A stretch of DNA of 64,000 bases from Chitinophagaceae bacterium 26-R-25 (GCA_029906195.1 JARWSJ010000001.1:2356001-2420000), one strand, 5' to 3'; shown: positions 42,190-52,214, numbered from the stretch's first letter. Translations and numbers: made by a program. The notes: generated by a model from the letters alone, not told the origin.

Positions 42190-42326
42190 GGCGTTGTGAG
42201 TTATAAGTTTTGAGTTTTGAGTTGTTAGCTGCTAGTTGTTAGGCTCTGTCAAAGGTCCTCGCGCTTAAGCATTCCTAATTCCTAATTCCTAATTCCTAAT
42301 TCCTAATTCCTGATTTCTAATTCCTA
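42190..42326. repeat. GAGTTTT run, GTTAG run and AATTCCT heptamer run
   Basis: 42190-42245 (TGAGTTTTGAGTTG then TAGTTGTTAGG) reads outward from the GH13 start. 42268-42326 has six AATTCCT units and reads outward from the permease, whose TAG stop is repeat-derived. The gap is 140 bases. Confidence 0.8.
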
Positions 42327-43700
42327 ATTAATCTCAATCGGTACCACACCCGGCACTACTGCCATTTTCTTCTTTTCATCTTTCACATTCAGCACAGAAA
42401 TAGCGCCCAGCACCAGCGAAACACCGGCTATGATGATTGAATAAATTGCATGGCCTCCGTAAATATGTTTTACGAGCCAGCCGCCAAAAAATCCATTTAT
42501 AATTTGAGGGAATGTGATAAAGAAATTGAAGATGCCCATGTAAACGCCAATCTTTTTCGCCGGCAATGAACCCGCTAAGATGGCGTAAGGCATTGCAAGA
42601 ATACTTCCCCACGCAAGGCCTATCCCAACCATTGGCACGACAAGAAATTTGGGATCTTTAATAACGAAAAATGAAAGCAAACCAAGACCGCCCATCAATA
42701 GTGAAAATGCATGTGTTTTGGTTCTGCTTGTTCTCTTTGCGATCATAGGCAACAACAACGCGTAACCCGCTGCTACACCATTGTACACGCTGAACAACAC
42801 ACCCACCCAATTGCCTGCATCTGCATATGCTTTGGAAGAAGTGTCACCTGGCTGCACGTTGTAGAAATGCTGCGCAATGGCTGGTGTTGTATACACCCAC
42901 ATGGAAAACAATGCAAACCATGAAAAGAACTGAACAAGGCCAAGTTGCTTCATGGTCTTAGGCATCAGTTTAAAATCCGTGAAGATGGCAGACAATCCTT
43001 GATTGTGTTGGGTTTCTTCTTCAGGAAAAAATTTTGCGTGTTCCTCCGGAGAATATTCTTTAGTGGTAAAAATTGTCCAGAGAATTGCAGCGATCAAAAC
43101 AGCGGCGCCAATGTAAAATGACCACTTAACATTGGTGGGCACCACGCCGGGATTGTCAGTTTCAGGAACATGGAAATATTTTGCCAAAATATAAGGCAGC
43201 GCAGATCCAACAATCGCACCTATCCCGATAAGAAATGTTTGAATGGAAAAACCAACGCTACGTTGCACATCGGGGAGATTGTCTGCAACAAGTGCTCTGA
43301 AAGGCTCCATAGCTACGTTGATAGAAGCATCCATGATCATAAGCAAACCAGCGCCTACAAAGATTGCGGGCATAAAAGTTGCGAGAACAGAAGAATTAGG
43401 CATCAATATCAAAGCCAGGGCCGTGAGAATTGCACCCACTAAAAAATATGGTCTTCTTCTTCCCAACCTATTCCATGTTCTGTCGCTGTAGTGACCAATG
43501 ATGGGCTGAACGATCATGCCCGTAACCGGCGCTGCGAGCCAAAACAATGAAAGGTGCTCGACATCGGCACCAAAGGTTTGAAGAATGCGGGAGGCATTTC
43601 CATTTTGCAAAGCAAACCCAAATTGTATTCCCAAAAATCCAACGCTCATGTTGAATATCTGGCGGGTTGTTAGCAACGGTTTCTCTGTTATATTTTTCAT
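42324..43700 (-). CDS. Sugar permease, MFS / SLC45-like (maltose or maltodextrin)
   Basis: The 458-residue inner-membrane protein has 12 predicted helices in two halves with an interhalf loop about 220-240. The MFS signature IIGHYSDRTWNRLGRRRPYFLVGA follows helix two, with the GRRRPYF form typical of the glycoside/SLC45 branch. Its place between GH13 and GH65 genes indicates it imports maltose or short maltodextrins produced in the periplasm. It starts 24 bases after the upstream GH13 gene. The last codon and TAG stop are supplied by an AATTAGG repeat. Confidence 0.88.
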   Translation of the reverse strand: MKNITEKPLLTTRQIFNMSVGFLGIQFGFALQNGNASRILQTFGADVEHLSLFWLAAPVTGMIVQPIIGHYSDRTWNRLGRRRPYFLVGAILTALALILMPNSSVLATFMPAIFVGAGLLMIMDASINVAMEPFRALVADNLPDVQRSVGFSIQTFLIGIGAIVGSALPYILAKYFHVPETDNPGVVPTNVKWSFYIGAAVLIAAILWTIFTTKEYSPEEHAKFFPEEETQHNQGLSAIFTDFKLMPKTMKQLGLVQFFSWFALFSMWVYTTPAIAQHFYNVQPGDTSSKAYADAGNWVGVLFSVYNGVAAGYALLLPMIAKRTSRTKTHAFSLLMGGLGLLSFFVIKDPKFLVVPMVGIGLAWGSILAMPYAILAGSLPAKKIGVYMGIFNFFITFPQIINGFFGGWLVKHIYGGHAIYSIIIAGVSLVLGAISVLNVKDEKKKMAVVPGVVPIEIN

Positions 43701-43724
43701 ACGGCGCTTTTTCGTTAAATGATT

Positions 43725-45518
43725 TTATTCTAATTCAAATATAACTCCATTCATCGGCGAAACCTGTACGGGAATTCCTTTTGAAAGATCATTTATTTCA
43801 ATATTTTGATGTGTTAAGATTTCCCTGACGGTGGCTTTCTTTTCACTTTTCTTCTCCATCAAATTGGCTGGCAACTGAATATTGAGATTGATGGTTTTAT
43901 CACGATTAAAATTCACGACCACCAAAACAATTTTATCGTCAGTTTTGCGAACGTAAGCGATCGACTTCCTATCAAGCCCGTCATTCGAGAGTATTAACAG
44001 CTTGCCGTATTTAATAGCATCGCTGTTTTTGCTGTAGTTGAGTAGTGTAGCGTAAAATGCCCGCAACTTTTTTTGATCGTCCGACAAACCTTTGCCGTCA
44101 AATGCGCCGTTGTTCATCCATGCCTGATGAGCCGGAACGCCCCAATAATCATACAATGTTGTACGGCTATCTTCACCACCGAATCCTTCTTTACCATCAC
44201 CGTGCTCGCCTACCTCCTGTCCGAAATAAATCATGGCGGGACCGCCCGAAAGTGTAGCAGACACAATCATTCCCGGTATTCCGTTCTCTCCTTTTTGTGC
44301 AAAGCCCTTTGACGCAATCCTTTCTTCATCGTGATTCTCAAGGAAGCGCAGCAGGTTGTTTGACATCGCGCTGTCGGCAGTGGCGAGTTTTACAACGTCA
44401 TCTGTGTTTGCGAGTGAATCATTTTTGATAAGCCTTTTCACGGCATCATACAAACCAACTTTGTCGTATAAGTAATCAAATTTTCCCTGGGTGAGGTATT
44501 GCTGATATACTTGCGGATTATATATTTCTGCAATGAAAACAATCTGAGGATTTACTTTTTTCACCTGCGGAATTACCCATCCCCAAAACTCAACGGGCAC
44601 CATTTCGGCCATGTCGCAGCGAAATCCATCAACATGCTTATTTGCCCAAAACACCAATATATCACGCATTTTAAGCCACACTGAAGGTTTCGGCTCAAAA
44701 TGCTTTGTTTCGCCATTCTTATAATCAACACCATAATTCAATTTTATGGTTTCATACCAGTCATTGATTGATGGCGCTTCACTGAACACATTGTTGCCTG
44801 TGGCTTTTGCCGGCGTTTCCGAAAACTTATTGTCCTTAAGCGGGCTTTTAAAATCGCTGCCACCGGCATTGACACCTTTGGGAACAATGAATGACTTTCC
44901 CGTGATGTAGTAAAAATCATTTTGCGGAGAAAATGTTTTCGCAACATCATCATTCGCTCCGAAATCAGCAACATTAGCGGGTTTAGCATCTGAATGATAA
45001 TTACGTGCAACATGATTGGGAACAAAATCAATGATCACTTTTAAACCATGATCATGTGTACGCTTCACCAGCGATTCAAATTCCTGCACCCTGTTTTTTA
45101 CGTCCGTTGCTAGATCGGGGTCAACGTCATAACAATCTTTGATCGCATAAGGAGATCCTGCTTTACCTTTCACAACATCCGGATCATCCTGCTGAATGCC
45201 GGCTGACGAATAATCCCGCATCGTCGGATGTTCGATTACTCCTGTGTACCAGATATGCGTAATGCCCAATGTTTTCAATGAATCCAGCGCCTTGTCATTT
45301 ATATCGCTGAACTTACCTACACCATTTTCTTCTGCCGAACCATAATATTTGTTGGTGGTATTTTTATTACCAAACAAACGGGTGAACATTTGATAAATGA
45401 TAAGCTTGTTGTTGTGTAAGCTATCATTTGCAGCACCTTGCTTTTCGTTTTTCGAGGCAAGTGTATTGCATGAAGCAAGCACTACAATCAACAATAATAT
45501 GGAGCAATTTTGTTTCAT
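43725..45518 (-). CDS. GH13 alpha-amylase, lipoprotein
   Basis: The product is 597 residues. The lipoprotein signal has Cys17 (VLASC). The catalytic barrel begins near IYQMFTRLFG (41-50). Motifs: DFVPNH (164-169), GFRCD with nucleophile Asp302, acid Glu331 (FIAEIYN), and ENHDEE (394-399). A short beta C-domain ends the protein. The enzyme probably releases maltose from maltodextrins in the periplasm or at the surface. It is 24 bases upstream of the permease gene, the tightest pair of the locus. Confidence 0.93.
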   Translation of the reverse strand: MKQNCSILLLIVVLASCNTLASKNEKQGAANDSLHNNKLIIYQMFTRLFGNKNTTNKYYGSAEENGVGKFSDINDKALDSLKTLGITHIWYTGVIEHPTMRDYSSAGIQQDDPDVVKGKAGSPYAIKDCYDVDPDLATDVKNRVQEFESLVKRTHDHGLKVIIDFVPNHVARNYHSDAKPANVADFGANDDVAKTFSPQNDFYYITGKSFIVPKGVNAGGSDFKSPLKDNKFSETPAKATGNNVFSEAPSINDWYETIKLNYGVDYKNGETKHFEPKPSVWLKMRDILVFWANKHVDGFRCDMAEMVPVEFWGWVIPQVKKVNPQIVFIAEIYNPQVYQQYLTQGKFDYLYDKVGLYDAVKRLIKNDSLANTDDVVKLATADSAMSNNLLRFLENHDEERIASKGFAQKGENGIPGMIVSATLSGGPAMIYFGQEVGEHGDGKEGFGGEDSRTTLYDYWGVPAHQAWMNNGAFDGKGLSDDQKKLRAFYATLLNYSKNSDAIKYGKLLILSNDGLDRKSIAYVRKTDDKIVLVVVNFNRDKTINLNIQLPANLMEKKSEKKATVREILTHQNIEINDLSKGIPVQVSPMNGVIFELE

Positions 45519-45526
45519 TTTTTTGT

Positions 45527-45625
45527 GAGCACGCTGATGACACTGACGATACTGATCTACACTGATTTTCTTTCCTTCCGATTTTTCCTTAGTGTGCCTT
45601 AGTGTCCTCAGTGTCTTAGTTGTAA
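45527..45625. repeat. GCACGCTG-type and ACTAAGG-type repeats
   Basis: 45527-45568 (GAGCACGCTGATGACACTG...) is a diverged GCACACGG-family copy reading outward from the GH13 start. 45588-45625 (CCTTAGTGTGCCTTAGTGTC) is an ACTAAGG-family run reading outward from the GH65 stop. Confidence 0.75.
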
Positions 45626-45637
45626 ATCTTGAAAGTT

Positions 45638-47971
45638 CTAGTTTCTAACGACTTCTTCTTCCCTCACATGTATCTCCACTGTATCATTGCCTTTTAACGC
45701 ATACTCATTTTTAAGTACCACAATGGATACATCCACGCCTGATCTGTTTATTATTCTAACGTACTCTTTTTTAATTTCCACACTCAATACAGCTCCCCGG
45801 AAATTAATATTAAAGCTGAATGATTTCCATTTGGCCGGGATAAATGGATTAAAGTGTAGCTTTCCGTCATATACGCGCATGCCCGCAAAGCCTTGCACTA
45901 CGCTCATCCACGTGCCCGCCATCGATGTGATGTGCAACCCGTCTTCCGTGTCGTTGTTATAATCATCAAGATCAAGCCTCGATGTTCTCAGGTACATTTC
46001 ATATGCCTTCTCTTCATAACCAAGCTTCGCTGCAAGGATCGCATGCACACAAGGTGACAATGAACTTTCATGCACCGTTCTCGCTTCGTAGAAATCGAAG
46101 TTTCTACGAATGACTTCCTCGTCAAACTTCTCTTCAAAAAAATAGATGCCTTGTAAAACATCCGCCTGTTTGATAAAACATGAACGCAGAATCCTGTCCC
46201 AGCTCCACTTTTGGTTGATCGGTCTTTGTGACGCAGGAATATCCCTCACCAGCACTTGCTCCTTGTCCATGTATCCGTCCTGCTGCAGGTAAATGCCCTG
46301 GCGTTTGTCTTCCGGGTAATACATGTGATCAATAATGTGCGACCATTTTTCTTTTTCTACTGCCTCGTTAAACTGCAAGCGCTTAGTAAGGTTGTCAAAA
46401 GAATTAGCGTCCACACTTTTTACAGCGTCGATAGATTCGATTGCATATTGCAAACACCAGCTGGCAATGTAATTTGTATACCAGTTGTTGTTGATGTTGT
46501 TTTCGTATTCATTTGGCCCGGTTACACCAAGCATTACATATTGCAGTTTGTCAGTGCTCCAGTTTACACGCTGCGCCCAAAAACGAGCGATGCCAATCAA
46601 CACTTCCAATCCGTATTCTTTAATGTAAGTTGTATCGCCGGTATAGCGTGTATAGTTGTAAATAGCATAGGCTATGGCACCATTGCGGTGAATTTCTTCA
46701 AAAGTAATTTCCCACTCGTTGTGACACTCTTCACCATTGATCGTCACCATCGGAAACAATGCTGCTCCATTTGTAAAGCCAAGTTTTTCCGCATTTTCAA
46801 TTGCCTTTCCCAATTGCTGGTATCGGTAGTACAACAGATTCCTCGCAACCTGTGCGTCTGCCGTCGATAAATAAAAGGGAACGCAGTATGCTTCTGTATC
46901 CCAATACGTAGACCCGCCGTATTTCTCTCCGGTAAAACCTTTGGGACCGATGTTCAATCGTGCGTCCTCGCCAGTGTAGGTTTGATTCAATTGAAAAATA
47001 TTGAACCGGATGGCCTGTTGGGCCGCCACGTCTCCTTCGATCACGATGTCACTTTCGCTCCATTTGTGTGCCCATGCCTCTTTTTGTTGTGCAAGCATTT
47101 TATCAAAGCCCTGGGCAATCGCGTCTTCTACAACTTCTTTGCAACGAGCCACCAGTTTATCTTTCGCATAATTCTGTGAAGAAACGTTCGCCGCATATTT
47201 ATACAAAACAGTTTCTTCATTTGCTTTAACAGCTATATTAAATGAATGGCCGACGAATTTTTCTTTATTGATTTGCTGTGCTTGTACATTTATCGGTTTA
47301 CCATTTTGTACCATGGCAAACTTCGAGCCTGTGCAAACTTCGAAAGCAGTTTTCTTTGTTCGCAATGTGATGAAAGCACTATCTGCCAACACTTCCCTGT
47401 TTACCTCATCCCAGAATTTTTCGTCGTAATTAGAATCCTGGTTGGCGATATCGCCATCAATAAAAGGTTTGAAAGTTATGTTACCACTGAAGTTGAGGGG
47501 TGTTACTGCATATTTGATCAACCCTGCTTCATCATTGGTGATGCTGCAGAAACGGATTGCTTCAACTGCAATCTGTTTTCCATTTTGCAACGTTGCCACA
47601 AAACTTCTTTGTAAATAGCCTTCCTTCATATTCAATACACGCCTAAAATTTGTAACCGTGCTTGTATGCAGGTCCAGTGTTTCTCCTTCCACAATCAGAT
47701 CTATGCCTATCCAGTTTGCCGCGTTCAGCACCTTGGCAAAATATTCAGGATAGCCGTTTTTCCACCAGCCCACGCGGGTTTTGTCGGGGTAATAAACGCC
47801 TGCTATATAATTTCCCTGCAACGTTTCACCGGAATATGTTTCTTCGAAATTTCCTCTTTGCCCCATGCGGCCATTACCCAGGCTAAATAAACTTTCTGAT
47901 ATCTTATTTAAAGCCGGATCAAAGCCTTCTTCAATAATATTCCACTCGTCTTTTATGATATAGTCTTTCAT
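45638..47971 (-). CDS. GH65 maltose phosphorylase
   Basis: The 777-residue cytoplasmic enzyme splits maltose with phosphate into beta-glucose-1-phosphate and glucose. The N-terminal beta domain begins with the conserved LFSLGNGRMGQRGNFEE. The (alpha/alpha)6 barrel holds the acid Glu488 in GVTGPNEYENN (the equivalent residue in the Lactobacillus brevis enzyme is Glu487). The phosphate-site segment VHESSLSP is at 633-640, with a His near 680 (GLHITSMAG). The pgmB gene directly upstream converts its product, which supports maltose over trehalose or kojibiose as substrate. Confidence 0.93.
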   Translation of the reverse strand: MKDYIIKDEWNIIEEGFDPALNKISESLFSLGNGRMGQRGNFEETYSGETLQGNYIAGVYYPDKTRVGWWKNGYPEYFAKVLNAANWIGIDLIVEGETLDLHTSTVTNFRRVLNMKEGYLQRSFVATLQNGKQIAVEAIRFCSITNDEAGLIKYAVTPLNFSGNITFKPFIDGDIANQDSNYDEKFWDEVNREVLADSAFITLRTKKTAFEVCTGSKFAMVQNGKPINVQAQQINKEKFVGHSFNIAVKANEETVLYKYAANVSSQNYAKDKLVARCKEVVEDAIAQGFDKMLAQQKEAWAHKWSESDIVIEGDVAAQQAIRFNIFQLNQTYTGEDARLNIGPKGFTGEKYGGSTYWDTEAYCVPFYLSTADAQVARNLLYYRYQQLGKAIENAEKLGFTNGAALFPMVTINGEECHNEWEITFEEIHRNGAIAYAIYNYTRYTGDTTYIKEYGLEVLIGIARFWAQRVNWSTDKLQYVMLGVTGPNEYENNINNNWYTNYIASWCLQYAIESIDAVKSVDANSFDNLTKRLQFNEAVEKEKWSHIIDHMYYPEDKRQGIYLQQDGYMDKEQVLVRDIPASQRPINQKWSWDRILRSCFIKQADVLQGIYFFEEKFDEEVIRRNFDFYEARTVHESSLSPCVHAILAAKLGYEEKAYEMYLRTSRLDLDDYNNDTEDGLHITSMAGTWMSVVQGFAGMRVYDGKLHFNPFIPAKWKSFSFNINFRGAVLSVEIKKEYVRIINRSGVDVSIVVLKNEYALKGNDTVEIHVREEEVVRN

Positions 47972-47981
47972 GCAAAAATTT

Positions 47982-48010
47982 TAAAAAGTCAAAAGTCAAA
48001 AGTTAAAAGT
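47982..48010. repeat. AAAAGTC heptamer run
   Basis: AAAAAGTCAAAAGTCAAAAG and further units read outward from the GH65 start in the 113-base gap before pgmB. A related A/T-rich run (48045-48075) reads outward from the pgmB stop. Confidence 0.7.
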
Positions 48011-48084
48011 CAAAAGAAGTACCCGATGGTCAAGACTGTCCGCATCACAGTTTTTGAATTTTTATTTTTTACTTTTTAATTTAT

Positions 48085-48771
48085 TTATTCACCCAGTTCT
48101 ATTTCATCAAGGGATCGTACAACGACATCGGCACTTGCCAGAATATTTTTATCACCCACCCCTATCACATGCATCTTGCCTCTGAGAGCCGCTTCTACAC
48201 CTGCTTCCGCATCTTCAAATACTACGCAGTATTCAGGCTGTACGTTCAGCAGTTCCGCTGCTTTCAAAAACACCTGCGGATCAGGTTTTGAGCTTGTTAC
48301 CATATTGCCGTCAACAATGGCGTCGAACAAAGGCAATACACCCGTCTTATCAAGAATCAGTTTCGAATTTTTGCTTGCCGATCCCAATGCAACTTTGTAG
48401 CCATTTGCCTTTAGATATTTCAACAAGTCAGATGCGCCCGGCAACAAATTTTCAGGTGTCATCTGCTCGACCATTTTCAGGTAGTCGTCATTTTTTTTCT
48501 TCGCCAACACCAACATCTCTTCATCACTTTTTGTAACATTTCCCCACCCCAATATGAGTTTCAAAGAATCGATCCTGCTTACACCTTTCAGTTTTTCATT
48601 TTGCAATTCTGTGAAATCAAATCCTAAATCATTCGCCATTACGCGCCATGCCTGGTAGTGGTAACCGGCTGTATCTACCAATACACCATCAAGATCAAAG
48701 ATGCACGCAGTAATGTTTTGGGATTTAAAATTTGAGATCGGATATTTTTCGTTCGCTACTGTTTCACTCAT
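48085..48771 (-). CDS. pgmB: Beta-phosphoglucomutase
   Basis: The 228-residue HAD-superfamily enzyme interconverts beta-glucose-1-phosphate and glucose-6-phosphate. The motif FDLDGVLVDT has nucleophile Asp26 and acid/base Asp28. The cap follows with the pgmB pattern YHYQAWRVMANDLGFDF and the KLKGVSRIDSL segment. Later motifs are GSASKNSK and EDAEAGVEAA. Its position beside maltose phosphorylase completes the phosphorolytic route from maltose to glycolysis. Confidence 0.95.
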   Translation of the reverse strand: MSETVANEKYPISNFKSQNITACIFDLDGVLVDTAGYHYQAWRVMANDLGFDFTELQNEKLKGVSRIDSLKLILGWGNVTKSDEEMLVLAKKKNDDYLKMVEQMTPENLLPGASDLLKYLKANGYKVALGSASKNSKLILDKTGVLPLFDAIVDGNMVTSSKPDPQVFLKAAELLNVQPEYCVVFEDAEAGVEAALRGKMHVIGVGDKNILASADVVVRSLDEIELGE

Positions 48772-48808
48772 GTATGTTTATTTTTTTGTTTCACGCAAAG
48801 GCTGCTTT

Positions 48809-48937
48809 GGTAACTGAATAACTGATTAACTGAATAACTGAATTCGTTCCCGATCTAACACCCAAAGCATTTTCAACTTTCAACTTTCAATTTTCAATTT
48901 TCAATTAACTCTCAACTCTCCATTCTCAACTCTCAAT
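48809..48937. repeat. Octamer run and GAGAGTT heptamer run
   Basis: 48809-48842 (ACTGAATAACTGATTAACTG) reads outward from pgmB. 48870-48937 (TCAACTTTCAATTTTCAATT and ACTCTCAACTC units) reads outward from, and runs into, the end of the GH13 gene that stops at 48933. The gap is 161 bases. Confidence 0.82.
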
Positions 48938-50795
48938 TAAGCTCAAGCACCCACGTCGTCATTGCAGGCACGTTCAGTGTTTCGATATTTGAAAGTGTCG
49001 CATCAGATATTACGTTCGTTGCGCTTTTATAATTACCGATTCTTTCTTCAAAACGTTTTGTTGCTACAGACGCGTCCTTATCGTTACTGTTGAAAACGAT
49101 CATCACTGTTTTGTTATCTGTGTAACGGAAGTAAACGTACACGCCATTTTCAGGCACGTACTGCATCAGCTTTCCTGTTTGCAACGCCTCACTTGTTTTC
49201 CTATAATTGGCAAGTTTTTTTATGAAGTTGAAGGCTTCGTTTTCTTTTCCATCTCTCCCCTGCGCTGTGAATTTGTTTACTTTGTCTTCGGACCAACCAC
49301 CCTTAAAATCTTCACGCACTTTACCATCTGGGTCAGAGAAATTTTTCATCAGTATCTCTGTGCCGTAATATATTTCCGGAATGCCACGTGTAGTAAACAA
49401 CATGGCCAATCCTGCTTTGTATTTATTAAAGTCTTCTTTTACCATTGAGTAATAACGACTCATGTCGTGGTTGTCCATGAACACGAGGTTGCGTGTAGGA
49501 TCTTTGTAAAGAAAATCCTGTGAAAGCACGTTGTAAATGCTTGACACGCCTTCCATCCATCCGAATTTTCCATTTAAAGATTCATAGATGCCGTCTTTAA
49601 CTGCCACATCTGTAATACCGGGAAGTTTTGTATCAAAGCCCTGATTGATTACATTTCCTTCGCAATAAAAAGCCTGGCTGGGGATCGAGTGCACAAGGGT
49701 TTCACCAAAAATGGTAAACTTAGGATATTCGGTTTTTACAGCGGTCATCCAGTTTGCCATAAACTGCAGGTCATTGTATGCATAGGTATCTATTCTAAAA
49801 CCATCAACACCTGCATATTCAATCCACCAGATATAGTTTTGCGTAAGGTAGTTTGCAACGTATGGGGTGCTTTCATTCATGTCCGGCATTGAAGGAACGA
49901 ACCATCCGTCAACCTGTAACTTCCAGTCCATCGCCGCTCTGTGAGGATCCATTGCAGGCTGATCTTTATAAGTTGTTTGTGTGTATTTTGGCCATACATG
50001 CACCCATTCCTTCATGGGCATATCATGCATGAACCAGCTTTCACTGCCGCAGTGATTGGGCACAACATCTTTAATTACTTTAAGCCCTTTTTCATGGCAT
50101 TTGTTAACGTATGTTTTATACAGATCGTTGGTGCCATAGCGAGGATCAATTTTGTAAAAATCTGTAGCAGCATATCCGTGATAGGAAGCATGCGGCATAT
50201 CATTTTCAATTTCCGGCGTCATCCAAATGGTTGTGATACCAAGGTCCCTGATGTAGTCCAAATGATCAATTACACCCTGGATATCACCGCCATGCCTGTA
50301 AAACATTGAGTCGCGATTAATAGTTGTTTCGCGCATGCCCTTAACAATATCATTTGTTTTGTCGCCGTTGGCAAAACGGTCGGGCATTATTAAGTAGATC
50401 AAATCCTTGTTGGTAACACCCTGTGCTCTTACTGCACTTGTGTTCTTTGCTTTCAGCTCGTAATTGTATGTAAGCTTTTTATCTTTTTTATTTTTGGATA
50501 AGAAGGTAATGGTAAAACTTCCTGGCTGTGTGTTAGCGGCTATCGCAAGATCAATAAAGAGGTAGTTGGCATTTTCGACTTTGTTTATTTTCTCAAGTGT
50601 TACGCCGGGATATTTGCTCAACTGCACTTCACGCGCAGCGATGTTATTTCCATGAATGAGCAATTGCAATTTTGGATTTTGCATGCCGATCCACCAATTC
50701 ATAGGTTCTACACGATCAAGAGGCGCAATTGCCTGGGCTGCTAAATGACTAACAAAAAAAGTAAGGAAAGTAATAAAAACGATCTGTCTGTTCAT
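48933..50795 (-). CDS. susA: GH13 neopullulanase / cyclomaltodextrinase (SusA-like)
   Basis: The product is 620 residues with a signal peptide cleaved near AAQA and no lipobox, so periplasmic. An N-terminal beta-sandwich domain (about 25-115, starting RVEPMNWWIGMQNPKLQLL) precedes the barrel. Motifs: DVVPNH (243-248), GFRID with nucleophile Asp336, acid Glu365 (IFGETL), and DNHD (441-444). This arrangement matches SusA of the Bacteroides sus locus, which cuts imported maltooligosaccharides in the periplasm. The symbol is given by analogy. Confidence 0.9.
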   Translation of the reverse strand: MNRQIVFITFLTFFVSHLAAQAIAPLDRVEPMNWWIGMQNPKLQLLIHGNNIAAREVQLSKYPGVTLEKINKVENANYLFIDLAIAANTQPGSFTITFLSKNKKDKKLTYNYELKAKNTSAVRAQGVTNKDLIYLIMPDRFANGDKTNDIVKGMRETTINRDSMFYRHGGDIQGVIDHLDYIRDLGITTIWMTPEIENDMPHASYHGYAATDFYKIDPRYGTNDLYKTYVNKCHEKGLKVIKDVVPNHCGSESWFMHDMPMKEWVHVWPKYTQTTYKDQPAMDPHRAAMDWKLQVDGWFVPSMPDMNESTPYVANYLTQNYIWWIEYAGVDGFRIDTYAYNDLQFMANWMTAVKTEYPKFTIFGETLVHSIPSQAFYCEGNVINQGFDTKLPGITDVAVKDGIYESLNGKFGWMEGVSSIYNVLSQDFLYKDPTRNLVFMDNHDMSRYYSMVKEDFNKYKAGLAMLFTTRGIPEIYYGTEILMKNFSDPDGKVREDFKGGWSEDKVNKFTAQGRDGKENEAFNFIKKLANYRKTSEALQTGKLMQYVPENGVYVYFRYTDNKTVMIVFNSNDKDASVATKRFEERIGNYKSATNVISDATLSNIETLNVPAMTTWVLELN

Positions 50796-50864
50796 TGCTT
50801 TATTGTTGTTTCACCAGGAAGAGTTAACATTCAAACAGTAAAAATTGAGCACATAGATGATAAG

Positions 50865-50945
50865 TAAAAAGGAAAAAATAAAAAGTCAAAACGTGTGTTA
50901 CACTACATAACTGAGGCGAAGCGTTTGAATTTTTACTTTTTACTT
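50865..50945. repeat. AAAAGTA/AAAAGTC repeats in the susE-susA gap
   Basis: AAAAAGGAAAAAATAAAAAG (50865-50890) reads outward from the susA start. TTTTTACTTTTTACTTGACA (50930-50949) reads outward from the susE side. Confidence 0.6.
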
Positions 50946-50971
50946 GACAGTAGTTTGAATAGAATCCTGTT

Positions 50972-51013
50972 AAGAAGCACCGGCAAACCAGTTGATGACA
51001 GCCGGCGCTTCTT
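50972..51013 (-). terminator. GC-rich hairpin after susE
   Basis: AAGAAGCACCGGC / GCCGGCGCTTCTT (12 of 13 paired) with a 16-base loop lies 23 bases after the susE stop on the minus strand. There is no T-run, so it may be a processing or stabilising structure that sets susCDE expression above the downstream genes, rather than a full terminator. Confidence 0.5.
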
Positions 51014-51035
51014 GTGAATTATTAATCAGGCATGC

Positions 51036-52214
51036 TTATTTGCTAACAGCGTAAGTGTTGTTTACAAAACTTACTGTGATCTTGTAACTGCCGCTTTCAT
51101 CAGGAGGTGGAATGTTGTCACCAGAATCTGTGGTGAAAGGTCCACCTGTTTTGTAGGCTGCGTTTTTACCATCTGCCACTGCATACTTGTGATCCCAGCT
51201 TCCATTCACTGGAATAAGCAAATACCCTTTGCCACCGCCGGAAGTAAGGCTTATTGTGATCTGGAATGTTGACAACCCCACTTTGGTAAACTGCTGTGTA
51301 GCCGCAGGAACAGGATTCGTCCATCCACCTGCAGTAGCATCACCAATGATGAAAAGATTTGCAGGGATCGTACTTACATCAAATGGAGTAACGGTGTAAG
51401 TTCCCGCTACGAAGTCAACTATTATTTTGTAATTACCGGTTGCGGTAGGACCAGGGATATTCAAGTTGCCCGCGTCCGGAGCAAAAGGTCCACCCTGTTT
51501 TAATGCAGGATCAGTGTTACTTACTACGTTGTATTTGTGGCCCCAATCGCCATTCTTAGGCAAGAAAACATATTCTTGCCCACCGGTAAGATGAACAATA
51601 ATACCAAACGTGTTATCGTCCAGTTTTGTAAACTGTTGATTCGGCACAGGAACAGGATTGGCCCAGGCACCGTCTGTAGCACTACCCACAATGAACAGCG
51701 CATCAGGCACCGGATACTTTGGTACCGGTTTTGTTGAATACGGCGTTACAGTTATTTTAATCGTGTCAGAAAAGGAAGATGGCACATTTGAGTTAGCATC
51801 TTTATCTGTTTTCAAATCGCTTCTTAGTCTTGCCCACATCGTTCCCTGTGCTGCCGGAGTCATGCCCAGCAAAAGTGCGATCTGGTTGAAATCAGCTCCG
51901 GAAAATGGTTGTTTCAAAACATTGCTTCCAACGAGCACTTTGTTGGCTTTCTTAAATGTATCAGCCGGCAAAGAAAATTCCAGCGTATACGTAGCCAAAG
52001 CATTGTAACCATAATTTACAGCAGGCCAGGTAAAAGTAACTACTGTATCCTTTGCGTTGGCCTCTGTAAGCACAAGGCTCGTTGAACTAGCTGTAAGCTT
52101 TGTTGCTGCACCTTTTGGCAGTGTCAACACACTTCTGTCCTCATCCTTTTTGCAGGAGGCAAACAACACGAGTGAAGCGGCAACAACACTTAGTAATTTA
52201 TATATCAGTTTCAT
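51036..52214 (-). CDS. susE: SusE-like outer-membrane starch-binding lipoprotein
   Basis: The product is 392 residues with lipoprotein Cys21 (FASCKKDED). The N-terminal SusE immunoglobulin-like domain (about 33-165) is followed by two tandem homologous binding modules. Each starts with an I(V/I)G(S/D)AT.G.W.NPVPxxxQQFTK block and has WGHKY/WDHKY and QGGPFAPD/TGGPFTTD positions. The repeated aromatic residues suggest two starch-binding sites, as in SusE and SusF. It starts 30 bases after susD in the same transcript. Confidence 0.92.
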   Translation of the reverse strand: MKLIYKLLSVVAASLVLFASCKKDEDRSVLTLPKGAATKLTASSTSLVLTEANAKDTVVTFTWPAVNYGYNALATYTLEFSLPADTFKKANKVLVGSNVLKQPFSGADFNQIALLLGMTPAAQGTMWARLRSDLKTDKDANSNVPSSFSDTIKITVTPYSTKPVPKYPVPDALFIVGSATDGAWANPVPVPNQQFTKLDDNTFGIIVHLTGGQEYVFLPKNGDWGHKYNVVSNTDPALKQGGPFAPDAGNLNIPGPTATGNYKIIVDFVAGTYTVTPFDVSTIPANLFIIGDATAGGWTNPVPAATQQFTKVGLSTFQITISLTSGGGKGYLLIPVNGSWDHKYAVADGKNAAYKTGGPFTTDSGDNIPPPDESGSYKITVSFVNNTYAVSK

